This document shows positions 46,401 through 48,524 of a DNA stretch of 64,000 nt, piece after piece. This DNA is from Dendrolimus kikuchii (Eukaryota > Arthropoda > Insecta > Lepidoptera > Lasiocampidae). The notes beneath the pieces are model-generated. The model saw nothing but the letters and a program-made list of their open reading frames with translations, did not search any database and was not told the DNA's origin. The number at the start of each line of letters is the position of its first letter. Position 1 is the first letter of the stretch. Where the stretch lies: contig CM034398.1 in NCBI GenBank assembly GCA_019925095.2, forward strand, positions 2,118,001 through 2,182,000, given 5' to 3'. The translations under genes and the position numbers were made by a program.

Positions 46401-46647
46401 AAGTGCACGCAGACGGCGATTAAGAGGCGTCTCCGCGCTCAATTCGCGTTCCAGCTCTAGAGAAACGACCAGTTCGTTGCGAGCCGGTAAGGGGGCTGGG
46501 TAAACGAAAACAACCATAATTACCATCTAAATCACCGGAAGAATCACTATCACTGCGAGAACATCGTCCAAGATTAACGTACTCACCCGATTGGCCTTTT
46601 TTAAAGAATGTTTTCAACTTGTCCTGAAGACGATCCCTCGAACCCAT
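4431..46647 (-). CDS. TSC2 (gigas): Tuberin (TSC2/gigas), N-terminal ~1010 residues, 18 exons joined; 3' part outside window
   Basis: Tuberin is the GAP subunit of the cytosolic/lysosomal TSC complex; with hamartin (TSC1) it keeps Rheb GDP-bound and so restrains mTORC1. Eighteen exons, each with an AG acceptor and GT donor, join in phase and total 3032 coding nt. Recognisable blocks in order: N-terminal [13 protein letters not shown] (res. ~28-40), YLDEEIVHG (~190), [13 protein letters not shown] (~298-310), [19 protein letters not shown] (~880-898), RQRSSSL (954-960) and [15 protein letters not shown] (~986-1000). This covers the HEAT-like N-terminal region and most of the tuberin-type domain, shorter than the vertebrate protein through reduced linkers. 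The Rap/Rheb-GAP domain is absent and should lie beyond position 1. The start ATG at 46647 has A at -3 and G at +4. Introns carry dense repeats, but no exon is broken. Confidence 0.96.
4663..4780 (+). mobile_element. LINE 3' UTR with (ATCT)n tail, copy 1
   Basis: GGAAGAGATCGCTTTTTCGC then GATAAGACCGCC ... AATAAAGTGTTATCTATCTATC: a common lepidopteran LINE 3' end terminating in a short tetranucleotide repeat. Related copies at 8517, 10329 and 53535. Confidence 0.7.
4781..4880 (+). repeat. A-tailed retroposon fragment, variant type
   Basis: TAGGCGGTGGTAACCGCTTT then CCATCAGGTAGGCCGTCTGC, then GCAATAATAAAAAAAAA. Related to the main A-tailed family; an inverted copy sits at 17199-17295. Confidence 0.6.
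5044..5160 (-). CDS. TSC2 (gigas): TSC2 coding exon 17, with Akt-site block
   Basis: Residues 922-960: [15 protein letters not shown] to [14 protein letters not shown] (954-959) has the R-x-R-x-x-S form and sits where vertebrate tuberin has RARSTS, the Akt/14-3-3 site S939 (S924 in the fly). The predicted phosphoresidue here is S959. Acceptor TTGCAG, donor GTGAGT. Confidence 0.95.
5629..5864 (+). mobile_element. tRNA-type SINE copy 1
   Basis: Head GACGGCCTCTGTGGTTGAGC / GGGCTAAG with an A-box-like TGGTTGAGCGGG and an exact B box GGTTCGATTCC; body GTCTGGGTGTCTGGGATCGG; end TTGTCTGCCGATTATT. Same family at 7337, 27739, 52062 and 62289. Not a tRNA gene, because the clover-leaf cannot be completed and the copies are interspersed. 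Confidence 0.85.
6075..6395 (+). repeat. Retroposon copy 2 of an inverted pair
   Basis: Plus-oriented partner of 366-690, ending GCCAAGCCATAAACTTAAA followed by an A run. Only scattered mismatches separate the two copies. Confidence 0.7.
6745..7112 (-). mobile_element. Reversed Helitron remnant
   Basis: The plus strand begins CTAGGATTCACCCGCGACTT / CGTCC, the reverse of a Helitron GCGGG...CTAG end. Internal CTATCGATCAG and GGGATATAAAGT are shared with 60378-60665. The 5' end is unclear. Confidence 0.6.
7205..7335 (-). mobile_element. Reversed Helitron 3' end fragment
   Basis: TACCCGCGACTTCGTCCGCG then GGATCAAAAGTATCC. Cut off by the SINE that follows. Confidence 0.5.
7337..7581 (-). mobile_element. 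tRNA-type SINE copy 2
   Basis: Minus-oriented copy with (ATT)n tail at the low end and GGTTCGATTCC-type B box (plus strand GGAATCGAACC). Confidence 0.85.
7582..8309. other. Intron 16, no gene seen
   Basis: AT-rich sequence without recognisable coding or repeat ends. Confidence 0.5.
8310..8505 (+). mobile_element. piggyBac-like MITE, complete (TTAA ends)
   Basis: TTAACCCTTTAGCTC at the left, GAGCTGAAGGGTTAA at the right: 15-bp inverted ends starting CCC and bounded by TTAA, the piggyBac signature. 196 bp, non-coding. Others at 35541-35706 (inverted) and 49632-49830 (decayed), plus a short match near 2590-2610. Confidence 0.8.
8517..8653 (+). mobile_element. LINE 3' UTR with (ATCT)n tail, copy 2
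   Basis: GGTTGCCTGGAAGAGATTGC ... GCAATAAAGTGTTATATATC plus ATCT repeats. It ends 37 bp from the donor side of TSC2 exon 16. Confidence 0.7.
8690..8886 (-). CDS. TSC2 (gigas): TSC2 coding exon 16
   Basis: T856 (split) to Q921: [59 protein letters not shown]. This is the most conserved tuberin block outside the GAP domain and the surest identification in the window. Acceptor TTGTAG, donor GTGATA. Repeats lie 37 bp and 84 bp from its two ends. Confidence 0.98.
8971..9283 (-). mobile_element. A-tailed retroposon family, near-full copy (reference)
   Basis: On the minus strand the family starts TATCCGTGCAGGAACGGAG, runs about 310 bp through CGGCCGGGCGGCCTGTCGTA, CCAGGTGGTAGGGCATTTGC and GGCGATGGTAACCGCTTTCC, and ends CTCCTGCAATAAAAAA. 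The 3' end resembles lepidopteran LINE 3' UTRs (GGCGATGGTAACCGCTTxCC), so it is probably a LINE-mobilised SINE or a truncated LINE. About 20 copies are present, mostly with the T-rich end at the low coordinate. Open frames across them are shadows. Confidence 0.85.
9300..9715 (+). pseudogene. Jockey/CR1-like LINE reverse transcriptase C-terminus (frameshifted)
   Basis: Frames join as [20 protein letters not shown], then [16 protein letters not shown], then [20 protein letters not shown] and VKNHYLSL stop. This is the usual tail of Jockey/CR1-type polymerases. At least one frameshift. Its 3' UTR continues to 10128. Confidence 0.8.
9735..10128 (+). mobile_element. Jockey/CR1-like LINE 3' UTR, copy 2
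   Basis: Directly follows the LINE coding tail and repeats 1177-1576 almost base for base, which identifies that orphan copy. Confidence 0.8.
10329..10403 (+). mobile_element. LINE 3' UTR copy 3, first half (interrupted)
   Basis: GGTTGCCTGGAAGAGATCGC then AGCGATAAGGCCGC. Continues at 10683-10745 after an RTE-like insertion. Confidence 0.65.
10404..10682 (-). mobile_element. RTE-like 3' end copy with TSD
   Basis: Minus-strand copy from the MHDER segment to YPARELA stop and a (TACA)n tail. TATTGTAATTAT at 393-404 and 683-694 of this 10-kb block is a perfect 12-bp duplication. Confidence 0.88.
10954..11231 (+). mobile_element. RTE-like 3' end copy with TSD
   Basis: [18 protein letters not shown] to ARELA-type stop, flanked by ATGTGTTATTTA at 10942-10953 and 11232-11243. 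Same length and 5' breakpoint region as its opposite-facing neighbour at 10404-10682. Confidence 0.88.
11581..12024 (+). mobile_element. 444-bp A-tailed retroposon with perfect 13-bp TSD
   Basis: Begins CAAGATCTCTCCACGTCCCT and ends CAATAAAAAAAAAA. The target ACTCGGTCATTAT occurs at 11568-11580 and 12025-12037. Internally it carries a reversed GTGTTGCTGGGAAG ... ACGTTGCGAAACGGC block related to the LINE 3' UTR of 9735-10128. Family not recognised. Confidence 0.75.
12038..12476. other. Promoter-like but unassigned sequence
   Basis: Contains CTATATAAAAGTGAGC near 12340, and CCCTATAAATACGGCC lies upstream near 11541. Such TATA words are common in LTR-retroelement promoters, but no LTR ends or coding were found. 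Confidence 0.3.
12477..12714 (+). mobile_element. A-tailed retroposon copy, 5'-truncated, plus orientation
   Basis: CCAGGTGGTAGGGTGTTTAC to TTCTGCAATAAAAAATAAAA. Confidence 0.8.
12734..12822 (-). mobile_element. RTE-like 3' end copy (very short)
   Basis: Only the last codons, stop and (TACA)n tail: CATACATAACTTCACGCCAG then GCGGGGTAGGCACGAACAAC. Confidence 0.7.
12863..13018 (-). CDS. TSC2 (gigas): TSC2 coding exon 15
   Basis: V804 (split) to S855: [19 protein letters not shown] then [11 protein letters not shown], matching the [30 protein letters not shown] block. Acceptor CATAG, donor GTAAGT, phase 1. Confidence 0.95.
13492..13546 (+). repeat. tRNA-type SINE tail fragment
   Basis: AACTTGCTTAATTTGGGGGA then TGTGTTTGTCTACGGATTA, the 3' end of the 5629 family. 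Confidence 0.55.
13685..13876 (-). mobile_element. Reversed Helitron 5' end
   Basis: On the minus strand TCCCTATTAATATTATAAAT then GCGAAAGTAACTGTCTGTCTG, a frequent lepidopteran Helitron start, preceded by A. Truncated about 107 bp from TSC2 exon 14. Confidence 0.7.
13983..14160 (-). CDS. TSC2 (gigas): TSC2 coding exon 14
   Basis: Residues 745-803 plus one base: [20 protein letters not shown] then [15 protein letters not shown], matching [24 protein letters not shown]. Acceptor GGCAG, donor GTATGC. Flanked by a reversed Helitron end (13876) and by a large foldback palindrome from about 14301. Confidence 0.95.
14225..14300 (+). repeat. Repeat shared with 30226-30285
   Basis: CATGTTTACGACCGCGATTT then CGTTCCACTTGCTTGCCGGC and GTTACAATC recur at 30226-30285. 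Likely the end of a MITE. Confidence 0.55.
14301..14925. mobile_element. Foldback element: ~300-bp inverted repeats
   Basis: Left arm 14301-14607 reads GAGAATTTCTCGATTGCTAC ... TGTGGCGGTATTACTGTTGG ... CCACACACACATC. Right arm 14638-14925 is its reverse complement with small indels and substitutions. Only about 30 bp separate the arms (GGAGGAGTCTAGACATGG). No transposase and no coding seen. It lies in intron 13 of TSC2. Confidence 0.85.
15081..15788 (+). mobile_element. Non-autonomous Helitron, complete copy (708 bp)
   Basis: TCTATACTAATATATAAAGC after A, to GCGGACGAAGTCGCGGGCAG / GAGCTAG before T. Shares the GAACGCGCTAATCTC and TTATCGAGGAAGGCTATAGG words with 3484-4259, with a different middle. 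Confidence 0.85.
16002..16187 (-). CDS. TSC2 (gigas): TSC2 coding exon 13
   Basis: Residues 683-744; [17 protein letters not shown] and [11 protein letters not shown] correspond to SDWKVLKLVLGRLPESL and VDQLCSALCSM. The acceptor must be GAAG before GGT, because the nearby TTCAG would break phase with exon 12. Donor GTGAGT. Confidence 0.93.
16371..16432. repeat. (TA)n microsatellite
   Basis: About 62 bp of uninterrupted TA. Confidence 0.95.
16850..17105 (-). mobile_element. RTE-like 3' end copy
   Basis: Minus strand: [20 protein letters not shown] to YPARELA stop plus (TACA)n tail; no clear TSD. Confidence 0.82.
17199..17295 (-). repeat. A-tailed retroposon fragment, variant type
   Basis: Inverted counterpart of 4781-4880, including the TAGATAGATAGATAACACTT junction to the ATCT-tailed LINE end. 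Confidence 0.6.
17346..17797 (-). pseudogene. RTE-like LINE ORF2 C-terminal fragment (longer copy)
   Basis: Minus strand reads [43 protein letters not shown], then [20 protein letters not shown] and [20 protein letters not shown] with a frame break. This is polymerase C-terminal sequence upstream of the short copies. Confidence 0.8.
18169..18363 (-). CDS. TSC2 (gigas): TSC2 coding exon 12
   Basis: Residues 618-682; [18 protein letters not shown] matches FDFLLLLRADSLHRLG. A proline/histidine-rich loop follows ([14 protein letters not shown]), shorter than the vertebrate loop. Acceptor TTGCAG, donor GTATGT, phase 0. Confidence 0.93.
18364..19354. other. Intron 11, no gene or repeat seen
   Basis: About 1 kb of AT-rich DNA with no open frame of note; unusually free of family repeats for this window. 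Confidence 0.5.
19355..19585 (-). CDS. TSC2 (gigas): TSC2 coding exon 11
   Basis: Residues 541-617; [20 protein letters not shown] then [20 protein letters not shown] correspond to the [20 protein letters not shown] / SHATRVYEMLVSHIQLHYK stretch that opens the tuberin-type domain. Acceptor TTTCAG, donor GTAAGT, phase 0. Confidence 0.96.
19667..20142 (-). pseudogene. Unexplained coding-like relic in TSC2 intron 10
   Basis: One minus-strand frame stays open for about 155 codons with a single TAG (19979-19981). It begins near [19 protein letters not shown], includes [20 protein letters not shown] and [16 protein letters not shown], and ends in a hydrophobic [16 protein letters not shown] stretch at stop 19667. 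Codon and residue usage look protein-like on both sides of the stop. It does not fit tuberin (exons 10 and 11 join in phase without it) and I recognise no transposon domain. It could be a retropseudogene, a fragment of a DNA-virus or transposon gene, or an old exon. Confidence 0.45.
20193..20447 (-). mobile_element. A-tailed retroposon copy with internal deletion
   Basis: Full ends but about 60 bp missing after AACTCAAAGTTTTTAATA. Begins about 50 bp upstream of the intron-10 coding relic. Confidence 0.8.
20564..20732 (-). CDS. TSC2 (gigas): TSC2 coding exon 10
   Basis: R484 to K540; FFYGEELIE joins exon 9 to read [14 protein letters not shown], as INRQFYEEELI in tuberin, ending in the LIDLLEK segment. 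Acceptor TTGTAG, donor GTCAGA. Confidence 0.95.
20758..21293 (-). mobile_element. Reversed Helitron (~536 bp)
   Basis: Minus strand starts TCCCTATACCTATTG then GTTAATATTATAAATGCGAA; the far end holds GTACGCCGCGGGTCAACCTC, related to the 24817 Helitron 3' hairpin. Carries the (T)CCCGGATAATGGGATAG words. Confidence 0.7.
21361..21533 (-). CDS. TSC2 (gigas): TSC2 coding exon 9
   Basis: Residues 427-483 plus two bases of R484: [17 protein letters not shown], then [18 protein letters not shown], then FIKRN. Matches the ESSLLNLISYRAQSI and FRSESRGAVRIKVL segments. Very GC-rich third positions against AT-rich introns. Acceptor GGTCAG, donor GTGCGT. A reversed Helitron ends 67 bp past the donor. Confidence 0.95.
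21626..21642. repeat. Poly-G tract (17 nt)
   Basis: Uninterrupted G run after CGTTA. Confidence 0.95.
21672..21785 (+). mobile_element. LINE 3' UTR fragment (1177 family)
   Basis: AAATAAGTTCCAATGGAGAA to GTACACCGCTTTT, truncated. Confidence 0.65.
22246..22620 (+). mobile_element. LINE 3' UTR copy interrupted by an RTE-like insertion
   Basis: ACACCGCTTCGCGACGTGTT to GTGTTACTTT, then resumes TTACTTTTCGGAGAATTAAT after 22550. Confidence 0.7.
22383..22541 (+). mobile_element. RTE-like 3' end copy with 9-bp TSD
   Basis: GAAGGTGATGTCAGGTGCC to ARELA stop and GTATGTA tail. TGTTACTTT duplicated at 22374-22382 and 22542-22550. Confidence 0.85.
22816..23100 (-). pseudogene. LINE polyprotein C-terminal fragment
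   Basis: Minus strand: [40 protein letters not shown] and [20 protein letters not shown], then stop. The [10 protein letters not shown] ... LLxTARIxRxxL pattern is that of a common retrotransposon polyprotein tail; clade uncertain. Confidence 0.65.
23475..23711 (-). mobile_element. A-tailed retroposon copy, 5'-truncated
   Basis: T-run, GCAGGAGTTCAGC to CCCTACCACCTGG; 5' 75 bp absent. Confidence 0.8.
24060..24285 (-). mobile_element. A-tailed retroposon copy, diverged
   Basis: ACTGGAGAACAGCAGACAGG, GGTTACCCTCGCCTATGGAC, CATACTCTAGAC: clearly homologous, many substitutions. Confidence 0.7.
24817..26233 (-). mobile_element. Reversed Helitron (1417 bp) containing a minisatellite
   Basis: Minus strand TCCCTATTAATATTATAAAT at 26233, preceded by A, to the hairpin GCGCGGCGGTGCCGCGGGGT and CTAG at 24817-24820, followed by T. 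Canonical ends on both sides; no helicase coding. Confidence 0.82.
25190..25810. repeat. (ACTACCAAA/ACTACCACA)n minisatellite, ~620 bp
   Basis: Imperfect short-unit array of AACTACC words with AAA, ACA or AATCT spacers. The long PQLxKLPQL-type frames across it are repeat artefacts. Confidence 0.92.
26268..26603 (-). pseudogene. Penelope-like GIY-YIG endonuclease C-terminal fragment
   Basis: Minus strand: [60 protein letters not shown] and WDPII. The S-A-x-x-E-H ... [16 protein letters not shown] motif is the hallmark of the Penelope endonuclease tail. The N-terminal GIY-YIG half and the reverse transcriptase are missing. Confidence 0.75.
27180..27434 (-). mobile_element. A-tailed retroposon copy with ~65-bp internal deletion
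   Basis: Both ends present; GGGGTGGTAGC joins directly to TAGGCCGCCCGGCC. Ends 103 bp from TSC2 exon 8. Confidence 0.82.
27538..27683 (-). CDS. TSC2 (gigas): TSC2 coding exon 8
   Basis: K378 (split) to P426; [33 protein letters not shown] parallels the TTVEELC...YFELVERCADQRP segment. Acceptor AACAG, donor GTGAGC. The exon sits between two retroposons: an A-tailed element ends 103 bp to the left and a tRNA-type SINE starts 55 bp to the right. Confidence 0.95.
27739..27981 (+). mobile_element. tRNA-type SINE copy 3
   Basis: Head GACGGCCTCTGTGGTTGAGC, B box GGTTCGATTCC; begins 55 bp upstream of TSC2 exon 8 acceptor. Confidence 0.85.
28812..29050 (-). mobile_element. A-tailed retroposon copy, 5'-truncated
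   Basis: Contains a small duplication, AGACCAGCATAGACCAGTAG. Confidence 0.8.
29277..29783 (+). pseudogene. Retrotransposon C-terminal domain with restriction-like endonuclease motif
   Basis: One open frame of 168 codons: [68 protein letters not shown] and [15 protein letters not shown], then stop. The RPD followed by a D in LVWD about 15 residues later fits the R2/RLE-type (PD-D/ExK) endonuclease pattern of some non-LTR retrotransposons; this C-terminal protein is widespread as LINE debris. The frame is intact but no polymerase precedes it. It lies in intron 7. Confidence 0.6.
30220..30445. repeat. Imperfect inverted repeat (MITE-like)
   Basis: GTTCACGACCGCGATTTATC / CCGTTCCACTCGC at the left and a loosely inverted GTGGAACGGCTAACTG ... 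GCGTTGTGAAC at the right. Left part shared with 14225-14300. Confidence 0.5.
30732..30989 (-). mobile_element. A-tailed retroposon copy with internal deletion
   Basis: Lacks about 60 bp (CTGGCTATGG joins CTCCGTTCC). Its 5' GATA forms part of a perfect hairpin at 30986-31033. Confidence 0.8.
30986..31033. repeat. Perfect inverted repeat, 21-nt arms, 6-nt loop
   Basis: Left arm 30986-31006, loop ATAAAA, right arm 31013-31033; arms are GATAAATGG...AATAT and its exact complement. Confidence 0.9.
31457..31598 (-). CDS. TSC2 (gigas): TSC2 coding exon 7
   Basis: Residues 331-377 plus one base; [11 protein letters not shown] and [14 protein letters not shown] correspond to YEIVLSITRLI and AWDILLNIIERLL of tuberin. 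Acceptor CGTAG, donor GTCAGT. A second GT four bases downstream would be out of phase with exon 8, so the first was chosen. Confidence 0.94.
31673..31816 (-). mobile_element. RTE-like 3' end copy with 9-bp TSD
   Basis: ACAGAAGTA at 31664-31672 and 31817-31825; (TACA)n tail and stop context at the low end. Confidence 0.82.
31826..32796. other. Intron 6, unassigned
   Basis: Moderate GC, several direct short words (GGTCAAGT); no recognisable element or frame. Confidence 0.4.
32797..33018 (-). CDS. TSC2 (gigas): TSC2 coding exon 6
   Basis: Residues 257-330, [18 protein letters not shown] through [16 protein letters not shown]. The RGAVF..MALWG block is highly diagnostic of tuberin. Between them lies a low-complexity [15 protein letters not shown] stretch (about res. 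282-296) encoded by GC-rich DNA, likely a species-specific loop. Acceptor TTGCAG, donor GTACGC, phase 0 both sides. Confidence 0.96.
33085..33560 (-). pseudogene. Decayed LINE polyprotein fragment
   Basis: Minus strand pieces with frame breaks: [17 protein letters not shown] start, [15 protein letters not shown] and GPRPTLGS words as in RTE/CR1 tails. Strongly degraded. Confidence 0.45.
34101..34605. mobile_element. MITE-like repeat, copy 1 of an inverted pair
   Basis: Core 34101-34466 has inverted ends TTTTTCAACACACTTG / CAAGTGTGTTGAAAAA; the flank to 34605 (GATGATTACCG ... CGGCGGTAATCACC) is also shared with 61625-62126 in the opposite orientation. Confidence 0.75.
34610..34780 (-). pseudogene. 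LINE tail fragment
   Basis: Minus strand: [20 protein letters not shown] then [15 protein letters not shown], the 'xxNxLPxxIR...FKxxL' ending of LINE polymerases. Confidence 0.6.
34945..35480 (+). mobile_element. Penelope-like terminal segment, split
   Basis: ACGGTTTGAAGCGCGGTAAT, CAACGTTTCATGGTTCAGTA and CACGGAAGACAAAGATGT; the tail words GATGTCAAGTGTCAATGAGT and TAGCCTACCGTCAAC reappear at 35425-35475 after about 300 bp of other DNA. Confidence 0.6.
35541..35706 (-). mobile_element. piggyBac-like MITE, inverted copy (166 bp)
   Basis: TTAACCCTTCAGCTCTTCC to TGAGCTGAAGGGTTAG; the right TTAA has become TTAG. Ends 25 bp from the TSC2 exon 5 donor. Confidence 0.8.
35732..35906 (-). CDS. TSC2 (gigas): TSC2 coding exon 5
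   Basis: Completes D198 and runs to K256; [19 protein letters not shown] is the counterpart of LPLFIVTLCRTINV in tuberin. Acceptor TTTGTAG, donor GTAATT (non-consensus at +5/+6 compared with the other exons). A piggyBac-like MITE ends 25 bp downstream of the donor. Confidence 0.95.
36017..36321 (-). mobile_element. A-tailed retroposon copy, near full
   Basis: All family blocks present; small deletion in TTAAATTGGAACC. Confidence 0.82.
36568..36696 (-). mobile_element. RTE-like 3' end copy with 8-bp TSD
   Basis: TTATAGTT at 36560-36567 and 36697-36704. Confidence 0.8.
37036..37172 (-). CDS. TSC2 (gigas): TSC2 coding exon 4
   Basis: Residues 153-197 plus two bases of codon 198; contains [19 protein letters not shown], matching the VNLVKFNSCYLDEY segment of tuberin. 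Acceptor TTCCAG, donor GTGAGT (phase 2). Confidence 0.95.
37544..38105 (-). mobile_element. Reversed Helitron-like element with internal tandem repeat
   Basis: Plus strand starts CTAGCGGCCCCGGCACACGT (reverse of a CTAG terminus, preceded by A) and ends in ACTTTCTTTTATATATATAT. Family members: 42958, 44863, 52576 and a fragment near 62515. Confidence 0.65.
37621..37967. repeat. Tandem repeat, ~122-bp unit x 2.9
   Basis: Units start with (C/T)AATTGCGAATCTAAACC and end ACCTACCGGTT; boundaries near 37738, 37860 and 37967. The last unit is shorter (about 107 bp). Confidence 0.85.
38521..38711 (+). mobile_element. A-tailed retroposon, plus copy, 5' half
   Basis: TATCCGTGCAGGAATGGAG to CCAGTCTC; the 3' half resumes at 38961. 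Confidence 0.82.
38712..38957 (-). mobile_element. A-tailed retroposon nested inside another copy
   Basis: T-run and GCAGGAATGCAGCAGACAGG to CCCTACCACCTGG. Minus-oriented and 5'-truncated, inserted within the plus-oriented copy. Confidence 0.82.
38961..39089 (+). mobile_element. A-tailed retroposon, plus copy, 3' half
   Basis: CTCCCTTAAGAGAGCAGCAG to CTCCTGCAATAAAATAAAAA. Confidence 0.82.
39535..39792 (-). CDS. TSC2 (gigas): TSC2 coding exon 3
   Basis: Residues 67-152 (86 codons), containing [16 protein letters not shown] and [14 protein letters not shown], the counterparts of the ARHAVLALLKAI and LTDNGRHITYLEEE segments of other tuberins. Acceptor TTTAG, donor GTAAGT, both phase 0. A SINE copy begins 72 bp upstream, and intron 2 spans almost 7 kb. 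Confidence 0.96.
39864..40177 (-). mobile_element. A-tailed retroposon, near-full copy
   Basis: All family blocks. Lies 72 bp upstream of the TSC2 exon 3 acceptor. Confidence 0.85.
40216..40470 (-). pseudogene. LINE polyprotein C-terminal zinc-knuckle fragment
   Basis: Minus strand: [20 protein letters not shown] then [20 protein letters not shown] and EC: the CxxC...HxxxxC motif that ends many Jockey/R1-type LINE proteins. Confidence 0.75.
40472..40930 (-). pseudogene. RTE-like LINE C-terminal fragment (longer copy)
   Basis: [20 protein letters not shown], then [20 protein letters not shown] to YPARELA-like end. A small duplication (CAAGGTAGC) breaks the final frame. Confidence 0.82.
41040..41510 (-). 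pseudogene. RTE/CR1-type LINE C-terminal fragment, second family
   Basis: Minus strand: [60 protein letters not shown] and WYTG; a second frame gives [14 protein letters not shown] and [13 protein letters not shown]. One frameshift near 41280. Confidence 0.8.
41545..41815 (-). mobile_element. A-tailed retroposon copy, diverged
   Basis: GCATGAGTTAAGCAGATGGA, GCTACCGCTCATTAAAGGGG, CGCCTCTAACGACAGGCCAC. Confidence 0.65.
42107..42892 (+). mobile_element. Non-autonomous Helitron, complete copy 2 (786 bp)
   Basis: Same composite structure as 3484-4259, including the internal second 5' end near 42675, with mainly scattered substitutions. TC start after A; GGGCACAGCTAG end before T. Confidence 0.85.
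42958..43161 (+). mobile_element. Short Helitron-like element, complete (204 bp)
   Basis: TCTATATATATAAAAATGAA after A, to CGTCTGTTAGGACAGCTAG before T. Contains GGTAGGTGGCGCCGAGATCG, shared inverted with 37544-38105. Confidence 0.75.
43375..43945 (-). pseudogene. RTE-like LINE C-terminal fragment (longest copy)
   Basis: [40 protein letters not shown] and [20 protein letters not shown], then on to the [13 protein letters not shown] block and tail. An ACACTTT repeat flanks it. Confidence 0.82.
44197..44489 (-). mobile_element. A-tailed retroposon copy
   Basis: Tail end lacks the AGATCAGC word (TTGCAGACAGGCAG); 5' end degenerates after TTCTTTCTTCG. Confidence 0.8.
44637..44735 (-). mobile_element. 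RTE-like 3' end copy, ~99 bp, with 12-bp TSD
   Basis: TTTTAATAATTT at 44625-44636 and 44736-44747. Among the shortest copies, so insertion needed only the extreme 3' end. Confidence 0.82.
44863..45679 (-). mobile_element. Reversed Helitron-like element split by a retroposon
   Basis: Plus strand CTAGCTGTACCCAGCAGACA (preceded by A) to TTTGTTTTATATATATAGA (followed by T). The A-tailed copy at 45021-45338 sits inside. Confidence 0.7.
45021..45338 (+). mobile_element. A-tailed retroposon, full copy, plus orientation
   Basis: TATCCGTGCAGGAACGGAA to CTCCTGCAATAAAAAATAAA. The 161-codon frame antisense to it is not a gene. Confidence 0.85.
46359..46495 (-). CDS. TSC2 (gigas): TSC2 coding exon 2
   Basis: Residues 21-66, with [19 protein letters not shown] then [13 protein letters not shown], aligning with the first helices of the tuberin solenoid that contact hamartin. 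Acceptor CCCAG before five Cs, donor GTAAGT; phase 1 in, phase 0 out. Confidence 0.93.
46587..46647 (-). CDS. TSC2 (gigas): TSC2 coding exon 1 (start codon)
   Basis: Encodes residues 1-20, [20 protein letters not shown], a short basic amphipathic leader like the tuberin N-terminus (KLKTFF resembles the vertebrate LKEKFK segment). The donor GTGAGT follows TCG G (phase 1). The start context is CAAGATGG. The transcription start and 5' UTR limits cannot be fixed from sequence. Confidence 0.88.
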
Positions 46648-47814
46648 CTTGCCGCTAGCCCTAGCTAATAATATAACCCTCTATAACCCTAAAGCGTACA
46701 GCTAGTCGCGGCGATTACCTAAGCGTTTTATATTGCGAATAAAAAGGCATATTTACTAAAATGTATTTTCAACACCGCTCCTGGTTAGCTATTCACAATT
46801 TGACAGATCTCCAACCAAAATTGTACAGCTGATGAGCGGCCATTCAATAAGTCGATTCCGAACGAAATTTAGCATTCATGCACATCATTCGTATGGATTT
46901 TAAAAGATTCTACTGCATTTCACATTTTCTAATCAAGTGAAATGATAATTAATTCACACAGCTCAAGAACAAAGGACACAATAAAAATAAAACAATATTA
47001 ATGACGTCACAAAATGTGACTATATTATTATTTCTGAACGAAGAGGAGTAAATGGAAAATTACTGATGCAACTTTTCCACTTTCCAGTGTCATTTTTATC
47101 GCAATAAACAATTTGTTTTTACACTTCCTATGTTTTTAAAGTTAAGGGAAAACCAGCTATAACATTTTTGTTATACCAATTTTTCCGATATGGTAACATT
47201 AACTTTACGTGTTATCGACAATCCCAGACATCATCTATAGTTAATAATTTTAAAGAGTGTATCCATTTTTGACTTAATCTGCTTGTGGAGGGCGAACTAC
47301 TTGGTCCTTGGAAGAAGGATTCATCTTCCATGCTTGGGCCCGTATTCTGAAGTCCTTAACTGAGGTTTGAGAGACTTACGTCTTACGTCTACTCGGCAGT
47401 TCACCATTTCAACGGAACCGATTGTATACAAAGATAGTTATAATATTGAGTCAACTGATTGAGGTTCTAGAATAGGGAGCCCAAGTAGAATTTTATTAAG
47501 GTTTCCTATTTAAAGACCTCAACTCCTTTTTAGGGTTCTGTGTCTTTTGACAAAAACGCAACAGTGAAACAAGACAAAACCGACCATGGGAATGTCAAGT
47601 ATGAATTTGCTGACCTAAAGGTAATGTTATTTTCAACAAATTCACTAATATTTTAGTGATACATTGTAGGAAAACATGCCTCCATTTGCTTAGGTATCTA
47701 CATTCCAAATATAGATAATTGTCTAATCGATGTAGACTAGTCCGAGGGTAGAAGGATAATGAGGGCAGAATATAATACTTCGTTTCTTTCTGCAGCGGGC
47801 GGTTTCAGCAACGC
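46648..47814. other. Presumed TSC2 5' UTR/promoter region
   Basis: Lies directly upstream of the start codon and has no listed repeats for about 650 bp. No unambiguous TATA box or initiator can be chosen from sequence. GCCCGTATTCTGAAGTCC near 47340 may begin a MITE. Confidence 0.35.
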
Positions 47815-47975
47815 GACTATTTAGCGCCTATGTAGACCATCTCTACCAGTAAGTCCACCAGCCTCTTGACGTCTCCGAAGATTATACCTGGTCCGTCGAG
47901 ATATTTCGCCATATAATTTGTTACTCTTCCGCATTCCAACAGGAGATGGTCGGCTGGTTCTTTTACACAGAACAT
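47815..47975 (-). pseudogene. LINE C-terminal fragment
   Basis: Minus strand: EPADHLLLECGRVTNYMAKY, LDGPGIIFGDVKRLVDLLVE, MVYIGA: the ADHLLLEC zinc-like tail of R1/Jockey-type proteins. Confidence 0.65.
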
Positions 47976-48524
47976 AACAGTCATAATAATTAATAAAGTT
48001 AAAACTGTTTAAATCCCTGTTTCATAATCATAACAAATTAATTTTCGATTTTATCGATCTTCGTGTGTTGTAATTTATTGACATAATTTTTTTGACTGTC
48101 AACACTAACGTACTGGTTAAAGTTGATGGTGGCAACACCAGTGCAACAATGGATCCCGAACATTTATTATAAACGCGTAGGTACCTGCTCAAAAACGAGT
48201 GATATCCCGCCAAAATCTGCTGAGTGAATGGGTACTAGCTGCAGACACAGGAAGGTACAGTTCTTAAATCATCATTACTACTATAACTATACTATAGATC
48301 TAGGACCTTGAGTGTCCAAATATTTGAAAAACCCAGAGTAGATGTTATGTACGCCGCGTATGATAGTAGTTGTTGGTCGAGTTGTAAACAATTTCAATAC
48401 TATTTTTATATTCATTAATCATAGACAATTTAAGTATTTATAAATGACTGAGCTCTCAACGCCGTTCGTTAAAATGTTAGCATGATATAGAACAGAATGG
48501 TAGTCCAATATTTCCTTAAGATTT

